This document shows positions 1-8,235 of a stretch of DNA of 64,000 nucleotides, in pieces; the stretch's first letter is position 1; each line of letters begins with the position of its first letter. The DNA lies in NCBI RefSeq assembly GCF_035978755.1, contig NZ_CP108414.1, positions 8,060,001-8,124,000 of the forward strand. Direction: 5' to 3'. The position numbers and the translations under genes are program-made. Source of the stretch: Streptomyces sp. NBC_01298. GTDB lineage: Bacteria > Actinomycetota > Actinomycetes > Streptomycetales > Streptomycetaceae. The notes under the pieces were generated by a model. That model did not search any database. It was not told the DNA's origin and worked only from the letters and a program-made list of their open reading frames with translations.

Positions 1-467
1 GCGCCGTAGTGGGCGCCCAGGCCGCCGGTGAACAGGCCGTATCCGTAGGCGATGTGGACGATCTGGCCGGGCCTGCCGCCCGCCGCGCGGATCGAGCGGG
101 CGACGACATCCGCCCAGGTGGACAGATCCGCGTCCGTGTACCCGACGACCGTCGGTCGGCCCGTGGTGCCGCTGGAGGCATGGATGCGGCGGACCTCGGA
201 GCGTGGTACCGCGAACATCCCGAAGGGGTACTGGTCGCGTAGGTCGGACTTGGTGGTGAAGGGGAACAGGGCGAGATCGGAGAGGGTGCGGCAGTCGTCG
301 GGATGCAGACCGGCCTTGTCGAACGCCTGCCGGTAGAAGGGCACCCGCTCGTACGCCCGCCGCAAGGTCTCCCGCAGCCGGGTCAACTGGAGCGCCGCCA
401 GCTCGTCCCGGCCCATCCGCTCGCTCGCGTCCGCACCGTCGTCGTGGCCCTGTGTGTACGTACCCAT
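1..467 (-). CDS. paaK: Phenylacetate-CoA ligase, N-terminal part
   Basis: This is the first 155 codons of an AMP-forming ligase whose gene runs off the left edge. PaaK activates phenylacetate to phenylacetyl-CoA, the first step of aerobic phenylacetate breakdown. The translation begins [11 protein letters not shown] and contains the AMP-binding loop [15 protein letters not shown] at about residues 112-126, then [14 protein letters not shown], both characteristic of PaaK. The ATG at 465-467 is the natural start, with a candidate operator upstream. The C-terminal domain cannot be seen. The family is clear; the exact aromatic acid used is not certain. Confidence 0.85.
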   Translation of the reverse strand, partial: MGTYTQGHDDGADASERMGRDELAALQLTRLRETLRRAYERVPFYRQAFDKAGLHPDDCRTLSDLALFPFTTKSDLRDQYPFGMFAVPRSEVRRIHASSGTTGRPTVVGYTDADLSTWADVVARSIRAAGGRPGQIVHIAYGYGLFTGGLGAHYG

Positions 468-505
468 GTCGCCCACCCCTTGTCCGGGTCAACCTGCCCG
501 CGTCA

Positions 506-527
506 ACCGACCGATCATTCGGTAGAT
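506..527. promoter_or_regulatory. Candidate PaaR-type (TetR family) operator
   Basis: The segment reads ACCGACCGATCATTCGGTAG and onward. It holds ACCG-N6-CGGT symmetry (510-523) and resembles, as I recall it, the operator of the actinobacterial phenylacetate repressor PaaR (ACCG NN CG NN CGGT core). It lies 39 bp upstream of the ligase start and 54 bp upstream of the divergent hydrolase, so it could control both. No regulator gene for it is inside the window. Confidence 0.5.
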
Positions 528-580
528 TGCCGGACGGCGGCGGCCAAATCAATTACTCGAACGGGTGATCGTCTGTTGAG

Positions 581-1480
581 ATGGCGCCCATGGCGACCTC
601 CGCACCCTCCACCTGCACCTTTACCTTCACCACTTACGACGGAACCGAACTCGCGTACCAGGTCCAAGGCGAAGGCGAGCCGCTCGTCTGCCTCCCCGGC
701 GGCGCCATGCGGGCCTCCGCCTACCTGGGCGACCTCGGCGGACTGTCCGCCGGGCGCCGGCTGATCCTGCTCGACCTGCGCGGCACCGGGGACTCGGCGA
801 TCCCGGCCGACACCTCGACGTACCGGGTCGACCACCAGGTGGCCGACGTCGAGGCGCTGCGCCGCCACCTCGGCCTGGAGAGCGTCGACCTGCTCGCGCA
901 CTCGGCCTCCGGCAACCTGGCCCTGCTCTACACGGCGGCGCACCCGGGGCGGGTGCGCCGACTGGCCCTGATCACACCGACCTGCTGGGCCGTGGACCTC
1001 ACGGAGTCCCCGGAAACCTGCCTCGCGGACGTCCGCCGGAGGGGCGGCGGCGAGCCCTACGACACGGCCATCGCGGCCTACGAGAGGGCGCTCGGGGTCT
1101 TCGCCGCCGGCGGGGTCCCCGACGAGGCCGACTGGGTGGCTTCGACGCCCCTCGCCTATGGGCGCTGGGACGAGGCGGCGCGCGCCCATGCGGCACTGAG
1201 CCCCGTCCAGAAGAACGCCGCGGCCTCCGCCGCCTTCGCCGGGGCGGGAGCCTTCGACCCGCCCGCCACCCGGGCCGCGCTGGGCCGGTTCGCCGGAGAG
1301 GCGCTGGTCCTGGCCGGGGAACTGGACCCCAACCCCTCCGCGGCCCTCGCCGCCCGGCTCGCGGAGCTCTTCGCGCACGGCGTCGTCGACGTACAGGGCG
1401 GCGGCGGACACTTCCCCTGGCTGGACGAGGCGCGGTGGTTCGCGGCCCGCGTAGAGCGGTTCCTGGCCACCGGAGCCTGA
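581..1480 (+). CDS. Alpha/beta-fold hydrolase
   Basis: A 299-residue soluble alpha/beta hydrolase of the proline-iminopeptidase/esterase type. The oxyanion region CLPGGAMRAS is near residue 37 and DLRGTGDS follows at about 64. The nucleophile elbow is LLAHSASGN near 108, the acid is likely in GELDPN near 248, and the catalytic His is in GGGHFPWLD near 272. An internal ATG at 590 is an equally possible start. It diverges from the phenylacetate-CoA ligase and may share its operator region. Substrate unknown; peptidase, esterase or lactonase activity are all possible. Confidence 0.85.
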   Translation: MAPMATSAPSTCTFTFTTYDGTELAYQVQGEGEPLVCLPGGAMRASAYLGDLGGLSAGRRLILLDLRGTGDSAIPADTSTYRVDHQVADVEALRRHLGLESVDLLAHSASGNLALLYTAAHPGRVRRLALITPTCWAVDLTESPETCLADVRRRGGGEPYDTAIAAYERALGVFAAGGVPDEADWVASTPLAYGRWDEAARAHAALSPVQKNAAASAAFAGAGAFDPPATRAALGRFAGEALVLAGELDPNPSAALAARLAELFAHGVVDVQGGGGHFPWLDEARWFAARVERFLATGA

Positions 1481-1549
1481 GCAGCGCCGCCGGAGCTTGA
1501 GCGGCGACCGCCGGAGCTTGAGCGGCGACCGCCGGAGCCTGAGCGGCGA
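1467..1549 (+). repeat. 21-bp tandem repeat spanning the hydrolase stop codon
   Basis: Three near-identical 21-bp units (1487-1507, 1508-1528, 1529-1549; core CCGGAGCTTGAGCGGCGA) follow a 20-bp degenerate copy at 1467-1486 that contains the hydrolase's own TGA. Every unit carries a TGA in the same context, so the array looks like an expansion of the gene's 3' end. Confidence 0.8.
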
Positions 1550-1574
1550 CGGCAGTCGTGCGGGAGCACGGGAA

Positions 1575-1616
1575 CGCCCGCGGGCCGGGACCCAGATGGG
1601 TCCCGGCCCGCGGGCG
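1575..1616 (+). terminator. Strong hairpin terminator between convergent genes
   Basis: A perfect 19-bp stem (CGCCCGCGGGCCGGGACCC at 1575-1593) with loop AGAT and its exact complement at 1598-1616. It lies between the hydrolase and the convergent acyl-CoA synthetase and can serve both strands. There is no U tract, as is usual in Streptomyces. Confidence 0.8.
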
Positions 1617-1630
1617 TGCGCAGGGCGGGG

Positions 1631-3268
1631 TCAGCCCGCGGCGCCCGCGTCCGCCTCCGTGGCCACCGACTTCGCCCACCGGTAGTCCGCCTTGCCGCTC
1701 GGGGAGCGCTGGATGGCGGGGGTGATGACGAGCTGGCGCGGGATCTTGTAGCCCGCCAGCTTGGTGCGGCAGTGGGCCTGTATGTCGTCGAGCGTCGGGT
1801 CGGCGGCGCCCTCCTTGATCTGGACCACCGCCGCCACGTGGCTGCCCCACTTCGGGTCCGCGACCCCGGCGACCAGGGCGTCGTAGACGTCCGGGTGGGA
1901 CTTCAGCGCCTGCTCGACCTCCTCCGGGTACACCTTCTCGCCGCCCGTGTTGATGCACTGCGAGCCGCGGCCGAGGACGGTGACGATGCCCTGCTCGTCC
2001 ACGGTCGCCATGTCACCGAGCAGCACCCACCGCTCGGATCCCTTCTGGAAGAAGGTCTCGGCGGTCTTGACGGGGTCGTTGTAGTAGCCCAGCGGGACGT
2101 ACCCGCGCTGCGCGAGCCGTCCCGGTTCGCCGACCGGCACCGGCTCGTGGGTGACCGGGTCGACCACCTGCGTCCGCTCGTTGACCTCCAGCCGGAAGCC
2201 CTTCTCCGGACTGGAGTCGTTCGTCGCGCGGCCGTTCGAACCGGACTCGGACGAGCCGAAGTTGTTCAGCAGCATGACGTTCGGCACGAGCGCCTGGAAC
2301 TCGGCGCGCACCGTCTCCGACATGATCGCGCCGGAGGAGGAGACGCTGAAGAGGGAGGACAGGTCGGTGCCCTTCAGCGGCCCGTTGAGGGCGTCGATGA
2401 GCGGCCGCAGCATGGCGTCACCCACCAGTGAGACGCTGGAGACCTTCTCCTTCTCGATCGTGCGCAGCACCTCCTCGGGCGCGTACTTGCGGTGGATGAC
2501 CACCCGCTGCCCGTAGTTGAAGGCGATGAAGGACGTCAGGGTGGACGTGCCGTGCATCAGCGGCGGCGCGGGGAAGAAGGTCAGTCCGGCGCCCTTCGAG
2601 GCGACGCGCTCGGCCAGTTCCTCGGGCCGCTTCACCGGTTCGCCGGTCGGCTCGCCGCCGAAGAGGCCCGCGAAGAAGAGGTCCTCGGCGCGCCACATGA
2701 CGCCCTTGGGCATACCGGTCGTGCCGCCGGTGTAGATGATGAAGAGGTCGTCGGGGGAGCGGGGCGGGAATCCGCGGTCCGGCGAGCCGGCCGCCTCCGC
2801 GTCGGCGTACGCGACCGGCGCGATCGAGGGCTCCGGCGCGCCCTCGGGGGTCGGGCCGACGCGGATCAGGTGGCGGAGCTTCGTCGTCTGCGGGAGCGCC
2901 GCCGCGACCCGTTCGGTGAACTCGCCCTCGAAGACGAGCGCGGCGAGGTCGGCGTCGTTGTAGAGGTAGACGAGCTCTTCCTCCACGTAGCGGTAGTTCA
3001 CGTTCACCGGCACCAGGCGGGCCTTGAGGCAGGCGAGGACGGTCTGGAGGTACTCGATGCCGTTGTAGAGGTGCAGGCCCAGGTGCTCACCGGCCTTCAG
3101 GCCGCTGTCCAGCAGATGGTGCGCGATGCGGTTCGCCGCCGCGTCCAGCTCCGCGTACGTGAGGCGGCGCTCGGCGCCGGTCCCGGGGTGGTCCACGTAC
3201 ACGAGGGCCTCGCGGTCCGGGACCACGTCCACGACCGACTCGAACAGGTCGGCAATGTTGTACTCCAC
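1631..3268 (-). CDS. Acyl-CoA synthetase (FadD-like, AMP-forming)
   Basis: A 545-residue ANL-superfamily ligase that makes acyl-CoA from a carboxylic acid, ATP and CoA. Visible motifs are the P-loop-like YTGGTTGMPKG at about 179-189, NNFGSSESG near 335, and the C-terminal GDMATVDEQG and GRGSQCINTGGEKVYP. The start is set at GTG 3268 because AGGAGG stands 4 nt upstream and the protein then begins VEYNIADLFES; an in-frame ATG at 3295 has no such site. The overall form resembles FadD19/FadD17-type synthetases of steroid or branched side-chain metabolism. It diverges from a crotonase gene across a region with two candidate operators. Confidence 0.88.
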   Translation of the reverse strand: MEYNIADLFESVVDVVPDREALVYVDHPGTGAERRLTYAELDAAANRIAHHLLDSGLKAGEHLGLHLYNGIEYLQTVLACLKARLVPVNVNYRYVEEELVYLYNDADLAALVFEGEFTERVAAALPQTTKLRHLIRVGPTPEGAPEPSIAPVAYADAEAAGSPDRGFPPRSPDDLFIIYTGGTTGMPKGVMWRAEDLFFAGLFGGEPTGEPVKRPEELAERVASKGAGLTFFPAPPLMHGTSTLTSFIAFNYGQRVVIHRKYAPEEVLRTIEKEKVSSVSLVGDAMLRPLIDALNGPLKGTDLSSLFSVSSSGAIMSETVRAEFQALVPNVMLLNNFGSSESGSNGRATNDSSPEKGFRLEVNERTQVVDPVTHEPVPVGEPGRLAQRGYVPLGYYNDPVKTAETFFQKGSERWVLLGDMATVDEQGIVTVLGRGSQCINTGGEKVYPEEVEQALKSHPDVYDALVAGVADPKWGSHVAAVVQIKEGAADPTLDDIQAHCRTKLAGYKIPRQLVITPAIQRSPSGKADYRWAKSVATEADAGAAG

Positions 3269-3361
3269 CGGTCCTCCTGACCCAGAAAATCCCATGGCTG
3301 GTCTGCTCGGCGGTCATTAGAGCGTCGCCAACCCCAACAGGGAAGGGGACCGTCCAAGAAA

Positions 3362-3378
3362 TCTGACTGGGTGTCAGA
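3362..3378. promoter_or_regulatory. Palindromic operator TCTGAC-N5-GTCAGA
   Basis: A perfect 6-bp inverted repeat with a 5-bp spacer (TCTGACTGGGTGTCAGA) followed by AAA, between the divergent acyl-CoA synthetase and crotonase genes. The same architecture recurs at 18066-18082 before a ketosteroid-dehydrogenase-like gene. The form fits a TetR-family repressor, which is not encoded nearby. Confidence 0.6.
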
Positions 3379-3405
3379 AAACTATTGAACTGCACCCGCC
3401 CCTAC

Positions 3406-3419
3406 TGCAACCTGTTCTA
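3406..3419. promoter_or_regulatory. Candidate KstR-type operator
   Basis: TGCAACCTGTTCTA fits every fixed position of the mycobacterial KstR consensus TNNAACNNGTTNNA, the cholesterol-catabolism repressor site. It lies 24 bp upstream of the crotonase start. A 14-bp degenerate match can arise by chance, so the support comes from position and gene context. Confidence 0.45.
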
Positions 3420-3442
3420 GGTCTTGAGACGGGAGGACGGCA

Positions 3443-4243
3443 ATGGGTGGGACAGAACACCTGACCGTGGAACGCCACGGAGCCACGCTGGTGCTCACCA
3501 TGAACAGGCCCGAGGCGAAGAACGCGCTCTCGCTGCCGCTGCTGGTGGGGCTGTACGACGGCTGGCTGGAGGCCGACGCGGACGACACGATCCGCTCGGT
3601 GGTGCTGACGGGAGCCGGCGGGGACTTCTGTGCCGGCATGGACCTGAAGGCGCTGGCAGGCAAGGGCATGGCGGGCGACCAGTACCGGGACCGGCTCAAA
3701 GCCGACCCCGACCTGCACTGGAAGGCGATGCTGCGCCACCACCGGCCGCGCAAACCCGTCATCGCGGCGGTGGAGGGCTACTGCGTGGCCGGCGGGACGG
3801 AGATCCTCCAGGGGACCGACATCCGGGTCGCGGGCGAGGGGGCCACCTTCGGGCTGTTCGAGGTCAAGCGGGGGCTCTTCCCGATCGGCGGCTCGACGGT
3901 CCGGCTGCCGCGGCAGATCCCGCGGACGCACGCGCTGGAGATGCTGCTGACGGGGCGGCCCTACACGGCCGAGGAAGCGGCGCGGATCGGGCTCGTCGGG
4001 CGGGTGGTACCGGCCGGAACGGCGCTGGACGCCGCGCTGGAGATCGCGGAGCGGATCAACGCGTGCGGGCCGCTGGCGGTGGAGGCGGTGAAGGCCTCCG
4101 TCTACGAGACGGCCGAGATGACCGAGTCGGAGGGTCTCGCCTCCGAACTCCTGCGGGGATGGCCGGTCTTCGATACGGCCGACGCGAAGGAGGGGGCGCG
4201 GGCCTTCGCGGAGAAGCGGCCCGCGGTGTATCGGCGGGAGTAG
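3443..4243 (+). CDS. Enoyl-CoA hydratase/crotonase family protein
   Basis: A 266-residue crotonase-fold protein expected to hydrate an enoyl-CoA. The oxyanion-hole segments are GDFCAGMDL (60-68) and EGYCVAGGTE (111-120). Glu120 and Glu140 occupy the two positions of the catalytic glutamate pair of true hydratases (GGTE and GLFEVKRG), which supports hydratase rather than isomerase activity. The RBS GGGAGGA lies 7 nt before the ATG. It heads the likely operon with the DUF35 and thiolase-fold genes, although 427 bp separate them. Confidence 0.88.
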   Translation: MGGTEHLTVERHGATLVLTMNRPEAKNALSLPLLVGLYDGWLEADADDTIRSVVLTGAGGDFCAGMDLKALAGKGMAGDQYRDRLKADPDLHWKAMLRHHRPRKPVIAAVEGYCVAGGTEILQGTDIRVAGEGATFGLFEVKRGLFPIGGSTVRLPRQIPRTHALEMLLTGRPYTAEEAARIGLVGRVVPAGTALDAALEIAERINACGPLAVEAVKASVYETAEMTESEGLASELLRGWPVFDTADAKEGARAFAEKRPAVYRRE

Positions 4244-4670
4244 TTTCCGCGTGACCGCGCCGGGCCCACCCGCCCGGTGAAGCCGGGCCGCGAGCCGTGA
4301 TCCGCGATCCGCGAGCCGCGATCCGCGGTTCGGGTCCGGCGCCGTTGCCGGGTCGGCCCCCCCCGGGGCTCCCGCGCCTCGAGTCGACGGGGCCGAATCG
4401 CCCCCGGCGGTGCCCGGTTCGCGGTGCGGGGACGGGTGCCCGGGTGCGGCGCCGTTGCCGGGGACCAGTCCCCGGACCCCTGCTCCTCAAACGCCGGAGG
4501 AGCCGAGTTCTCGTCCGGCGGGGCCGTATGCAAGCCCCGGTGGCACTCGCCTCGGGCCGCGGTGGACCCGTCGCCCGGCCTGCGGCGTCGGGAGGTACGT
4601 CCGGTGCCGGCACACATGTCCGGCGTCGGCCCCAACCGTCCTTGAACCCCCACACATCGGAGACCCACCC
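4244..4670. other. 427-bp intergenic region with repeats
   Basis: No gene is supported. 4296-4330 is a run of short imperfect repeats of the type GATCCGCGAGCCGC. 4441-4520 is a copy of the interspersed palindromic repeat described separately. The final 30 bp carry CGGAGA, a likely ribosome site for the next gene. Confidence 0.7.
4441..4520 (+). repeat. Interspersed intergenic repeat, half copy
   Basis: Contains GTGCGGCGCCGTTGCCGGGG, CAGTCCCCGGACCCC and CTCCTCAAACGCCGGAGGAG. The same words in the same order occur at 15370-15430. From memory, elements built on CTCAAACGCCGG are common in Streptomyces intergenic DNA. Only one arm is present here. Confidence 0.7.
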
Positions 4671-5636
4671 ATGACAGCCGCCTCGCCACCCGAGATCCTC
4701 CGCGCACCCCTTGTCGTCGAGTTCCCCTTCACCCGCTCCCTCGGCCCCGTGCAGAGCGCCTTCCTCACCGGGCTGCGCGAAGGGGTCGTCCTCGGGGTCA
4801 CGACCGCCGACGGCAAGGTGATGGTGCCGCCCGTCGAGTACGACCCCGTCACCGCCGAGGAGATCCGCGACCTGGTCGAGGTGGGCACCACGGGGACCGT
4901 CACCACCTGGGCCTGGAACGGTTCGCCGCGCCCCAACCAGCCCCTCGCCACCCCCTTCGCATGGGTGCTCGTCCGCCTCGACGGCGCCGACACCGCCCTC
5001 CTGCACGCCCTCGACGCCCCCGGGCCCGAGGCCGTCGCCACCGGCATGCGCGTCCGCGTGCGGTGGGCCGCGGAGCGGAAGGGCGCGATCACCGACATCG
5101 CCTGCTTCGAGCCCGCCGGCGACGGGGAGCCGCGGGACGCGCAAGCGACGCCGCACAGCGGGGAGTTCGCCGACGCCGTCACCGGGATCGTCGCCGAGGC
5201 CCGCCTGGACTACTCGTACAGCCCCGGCCGCGCGCAGACCGCGTACATCGCCGGGCTCTCCGAGCAGAAGACCATCGGCGAGCGCTGCCCCTCCTGCCAC
5301 AAGGTGTACGTGCCCCCGCGCGGCGCCTGCCCCACCTGCGGGGTGGCGACGACCGACCGGGTCGAGGTCGGTCCGGCGGGCACCGTCACCACCTACTGCA
5401 TCGTCAACATCAAGGCCAAGAACCTCGACATCGAAGTGCCGTACGTCTACGCCCACATCGCCCTCGACGGCGCCGGCCTCGCCCTCCACGGCCGGATCGG
5501 CGGCATCCCGTACGACCAGGTGCGGATGGGGCTGAGGGTCGAACCGGTCTGGACCGAGGGCGGGCGCTACCCCGACCACTACCGCCCCACCGGAGAGCCG
5601 GACGCGGACTACGACGTGTACAAGGAGCTCATCTGA
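4671..5636 (+). CDS. Zn-ribbon/OB-fold protein, duplicated DUF35
   Basis: A 321-residue protein with two OB-fold DUF35-like halves. The second half opens with a rubredoxin-like zinc ribbon, CPSC-N10-CPTC, whose first Cys is residue 206. In steroid catabolism such DUF35 proteins (for example the ChsH2 C-terminal domain) bind the thiolase-fold aldolase Ltp2 and are needed for its activity. The ATG at 4671 follows CGGAGA. Its stop overlaps the next start (TGATG at 5634-5638), so it is translationally coupled to a thiolase-fold partner, which supports complex formation. Confidence 0.85.
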   Translation: MTAASPPEILRAPLVVEFPFTRSLGPVQSAFLTGLREGVVLGVTTADGKVMVPPVEYDPVTAEEIRDLVEVGTTGTVTTWAWNGSPRPNQPLATPFAWVLVRLDGADTALLHALDAPGPEAVATGMRVRVRWAAERKGAITDIACFEPAGDGEPRDAQATPHSGEFADAVTGIVAEARLDYSYSPGRAQTAYIAGLSEQKTIGERCPSCHKVYVPPRGACPTCGVATTDRVEVGPAGTVTTYCIVNIKAKNLDIEVPYVYAHIALDGAGLALHGRIGGIPYDQVRMGLRVEPVWTEGGRYPDHYRPTGEPDADYDVYKELI

Positions 5637-6694
5637 TGGCCCGATACGCCCGCGAGGTCGCGGTGGTCGCCTTCGCGCAGAGCGACCACCTGCGCCGCAC
5701 CGACGAGCTCAGCGAAGTCGAGATGGTCATGCCGGTCCTGCACAAGGTGCTGGCCGCCACCGGACTGAAGGCGGGTGAGATCGGCTTCACCTGCTCGGGT
5801 TCCAGTGACTACCTCGCCGGCCGGGCCTTCTCCTTCACCATGACCCTCGACGGGGTCGGGGCCTGGCCGCCCATCTCCGAATCGCACGTGGAGATGGACG
5901 GCGCCTGGGCCCTCTACGAGGCCTGGGTCAAGATCCAGACCGGCGAGGCCGACACCGCCCTCGTCTACTCCTACGGGAAGTCCTCGCCGGGGTCGGTGCG
6001 CGACGTGCTGACCCGCCAGCTCGACCCGTACTACGTCGCTCCGCTCTGGCCCGACTCGGTGGCCCTGGCCGCCCTCCAGGCCCAGGCGCTCATCGACGCG
6101 GGGGAGACCGACGAAGCCGGGCTCGCCGAGATCGGCGCCCGCAGCCGGGCCTCCGCGGGAGCCAACCCGCACGCCCAGCTCAGCGGCGCCGTCGCACAGG
6201 GCGACTACCAGGTCGCCCCGCTGCGCACCGGTGACTGCCCGCCCATCGGCGACGGGGCGGCCGCCGTCATCCTGGCCGCCGGGGACGTGGCCCGCCGGCT
6301 GTGCGAGCGGCCCGCCTGGATCACCGGCATCGACCACCGCATCGAGGCCCACAGCCTCGGGCTGCGCGACCTCACCGACTCCCCGTCGACGCGGATCGCC
6401 GCCGAGCACGCGGGCGTCTTCGAGTCCCCGGTGGACACCGCGGAACTGCACGCGCCCTTCTCCTCCCAGGAGGTCGTGCTGCGCAAGGCCCTCGGGCTCG
6501 GCGGGGACGTCGCCGTCAACCCCTCCGGCGGCGCGCTCGCCGCCAACCCGATGATGGCCGCCGGCCTGATCCGGATCGGCGAGGCGGCCGCCCGCATCCA
6601 CCGCGGCGAATCCGACCGGGCCGTCGCGCACGCCACCTCCGGCCCCTGCCTCCAGCAGAACCTGGTCGCCGTCCTGGAAGGGGACCGAGCATGA
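5636..6694 (+). CDS. Thiolase-fold lipid-transfer protein 1
   Basis: A 352-residue thiolase-superfamily protein of the SCP-x/lipid-transfer type. The C-terminal thiolase features PFSSQEVVLRKALGLGG and NPSGGALAANPMMAAG are clear. The segment that aligns with the thiolase nucleophile reads ESHVEMDGAWALYEA, with no Cys, so classical thiolysis is unlikely. The start overlaps the DUF35 stop and its stop overlaps the next ATG (ATGA at 6691-6694). Likely role: subunit of an acyl-CoA aldolase or carbon-carbon lyase. Substrate unknown. Confidence 0.82.
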   Translation: MARYAREVAVVAFAQSDHLRRTDELSEVEMVMPVLHKVLAATGLKAGEIGFTCSGSSDYLAGRAFSFTMTLDGVGAWPPISESHVEMDGAWALYEAWVKIQTGEADTALVYSYGKSSPGSVRDVLTRQLDPYYVAPLWPDSVALAALQAQALIDAGETDEAGLAEIGARSRASAGANPHAQLSGAVAQGDYQVAPLRTGDCPPIGDGAAAVILAAGDVARRLCERPAWITGIDHRIEAHSLGLRDLTDSPSTRIAAEHAGVFESPVDTAELHAPFSSQEVVLRKALGLGGDVAVNPSGGALAANPMMAAGLIRIGEAAARIHRGESDRAVAHATSGPCLQQNLVAVLEGDRA

Positions 6695-7866
6695 GCACCA
6701 CGGGCAAGGAGCCGGTGGCCGTCGTCGGCATCGGCCAGACCAAGCACGTGGCCGCCCGCCACGACGTCTCCATCGCCGGACTGGTGCGCGAAGCCGCCGC
6801 GCGCGCGCTCGCCGACGCCGAGCTGACCTGGGCGGACATCGACGCCGTCGTCATCGGCAAGGCCCCCGACTTCTTCGAGGGCGTGATGATGCCGGAGCTG
6901 TACCTCGCCGACGCACTCGGCGCCGTCGGCAAGCCCATGCTCCGCGTGCACACGGCCGGTTCGGTGGGCGGCTCCACGGCGCTGGTCGCCTCCAACCTGG
7001 TCGCCGCCCGGGTCCACCGCACGGTGCTGACCCTCGCCTTCGAGAAGCAGTCCGAGTCCAACGCCATGTGGGGGCTCTCGCTCCCCGTCCCCTTCCAGCA
7101 GCCGCTGCTGGCGGGGGCCGGCGGGTTCTTCGCCCCGCACGTGCGCGCGTACATGCGGCGCACCGGAGCCCCCGACACCGTGGGCTCGCTCGTCGCGTAC
7201 AAGGACCGCCGCAACGCGCTGAAGAACCCGTACGCGCACCTGCACGAGCACGACATCACCCTGGAGAAGGTCCAGGCGTCCCCGATGCTGTGGGACCCGA
7301 TCCGGTACTCCGAGACCTGCCCGTCCTCCGACGGGGCCTGCGCGATGATCCTCACCGACCGGGCGGGCGCGGCCCGTTCGCCGAAGCCGCCGGCCTGGGT
7401 GCACGGCGGGGCGATGCGCAGCGAGCCGACCCTCTTCGCGGGGAAGGACTTCGTGTCCCCGCAGGCGGGCAAGGACTGCGCGGCCGACGTCTACCGGCAG
7501 GCCGGGATCACCGATCCGCGGCGGGAGATCGACGCCGTGGAGATGTACGTGCCGTTCTCCTGGTACGAGCCGATGTGGCTGGAGAACCTCGGCTTCGCCG
7601 ACGAGGGCGAGGGATGGAAGCTCACCGAGGCCGGAGTCACGGAACTCGACGGGGACCTGCCCGTCAACCCGTCGGGCGGAGTCCTGTCCACCAACCCCAT
7701 CGGAGCCTCCGGCATGATCCGCTTCGCGGAAGCGGCCCTCCAGGTGCGCGGTCAGGCGGGGGAGCACCAAGTCCCGGACGCCCGGCTGGCGATGGGACAC
7801 GCCTACGGCGGCGGGGCGCAGTTCTTCGCGATGTGGCTGGTCGGAGCGGAGCAGCCCGGCACCTGA
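6691..7866 (+). CDS. Thiolase-fold lipid-transfer protein 2 (Ltp2-like)
   Basis: A 391-residue thiolase-fold protein, third gene of the coupled set. The N-terminal half has the VVGIGQTKH opening typical of lipid-transfer thiolases. The nucleophile region is VHTAGSVGGSTALVAS, again without Cys. The C-terminus has NPSGGVLSTNPIGASG and GHAYGGGAQFF. This pattern matches Ltp-type retro-aldolases that act with a DUF35 partner on side-chain beta-hydroxyacyl-CoA thioesters, so the three genes 4671-7866 probably form one enzyme complex. Confidence is high for the fold and moderate for the reaction. Confidence 0.85.
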   Translation: MSTTGKEPVAVVGIGQTKHVAARHDVSIAGLVREAAARALADAELTWADIDAVVIGKAPDFFEGVMMPELYLADALGAVGKPMLRVHTAGSVGGSTALVASNLVAARVHRTVLTLAFEKQSESNAMWGLSLPVPFQQPLLAGAGGFFAPHVRAYMRRTGAPDTVGSLVAYKDRRNALKNPYAHLHEHDITLEKVQASPMLWDPIRYSETCPSSDGACAMILTDRAGAARSPKPPAWVHGGAMRSEPTLFAGKDFVSPQAGKDCAADVYRQAGITDPRREIDAVEMYVPFSWYEPMWLENLGFADEGEGWKLTEAGVTELDGDLPVNPSGGVLSTNPIGASGMIRFAEAALQVRGQAGEHQVPDARLAMGHAYGGGAQFFAMWLVGAEQPGT

Positions 7867-7890
7867 GCGGAAACCGCGTTCCGGGCGGGG

Positions 7891-7932
7891 TGCCGTACAG
7901 GCCACGAGTGACGTGCGGTGGCCTGTGCGGCA
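7891..7932 (+). terminator. Hairpin after the DUF35/thiolase operon
   Basis: A 15-bp stem (TGCCGTACAGGCCAC at 7891-7905; GTGGCCTGTGCGGCA at 7918-7932) with one G-T type mismatch and a 12-nt loop, 24 bp after the operon's last stop codon. Confidence 0.7.
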
Positions 7933-7995
7933 CGGCGTGCGATGGCTAACCTGGCCGCGGGACGACGAACCGGGAGTACCGGGAGGAGCACGCAC

Positions 7996-8235
7996 GTGGC
8001 AGAGAGCATGACTTCGAAGGCGCCCGCCGGCTGGGGCAAGCCGGACCTCGACCTGACCGAGGCGGACTGGCAGTCGAGCAGCCGGGGGTCGGGTGACGTC
8101 CAGATCGCCTTCGTGGAGGGGTTCATCGCGATGCGCAACGGCGACCGCCCCGAAAGCCCCTCGCTGATCTTCGCGCCGGACGAGTGGCGCAAGTTCGTCC
8201 TGAACGCGCGGGGCGGGGAGTTCGACCTGACCTAG
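7996..8235 (+). CDS. DUF397 domain protein
   Basis: A 79-residue acidic protein with the DUF397 pattern: WQSSSRGSGDVQIAFVEG, then SPSLIFAPDEWRKFV near the end. DUF397 proteins are small Streptomyces regulators usually encoded beside an XRE-type HTH partner and sometimes an anti-sigma-like kinase. No such partner is adjacent here. The start is GTG 7996, with GGGAGGA 10 nt upstream; an ATG at 8008 would give MTSKAPAG. A possible -10, TAACCT, is at 7947-7952. The biological target is unknown. Confidence 0.8.
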   Translation: MAESMTSKAPAGWGKPDLDLTEADWQSSSRGSGDVQIAFVEGFIAMRNGDRPESPSLIFAPDEWRKFVLNARGGEFDLT

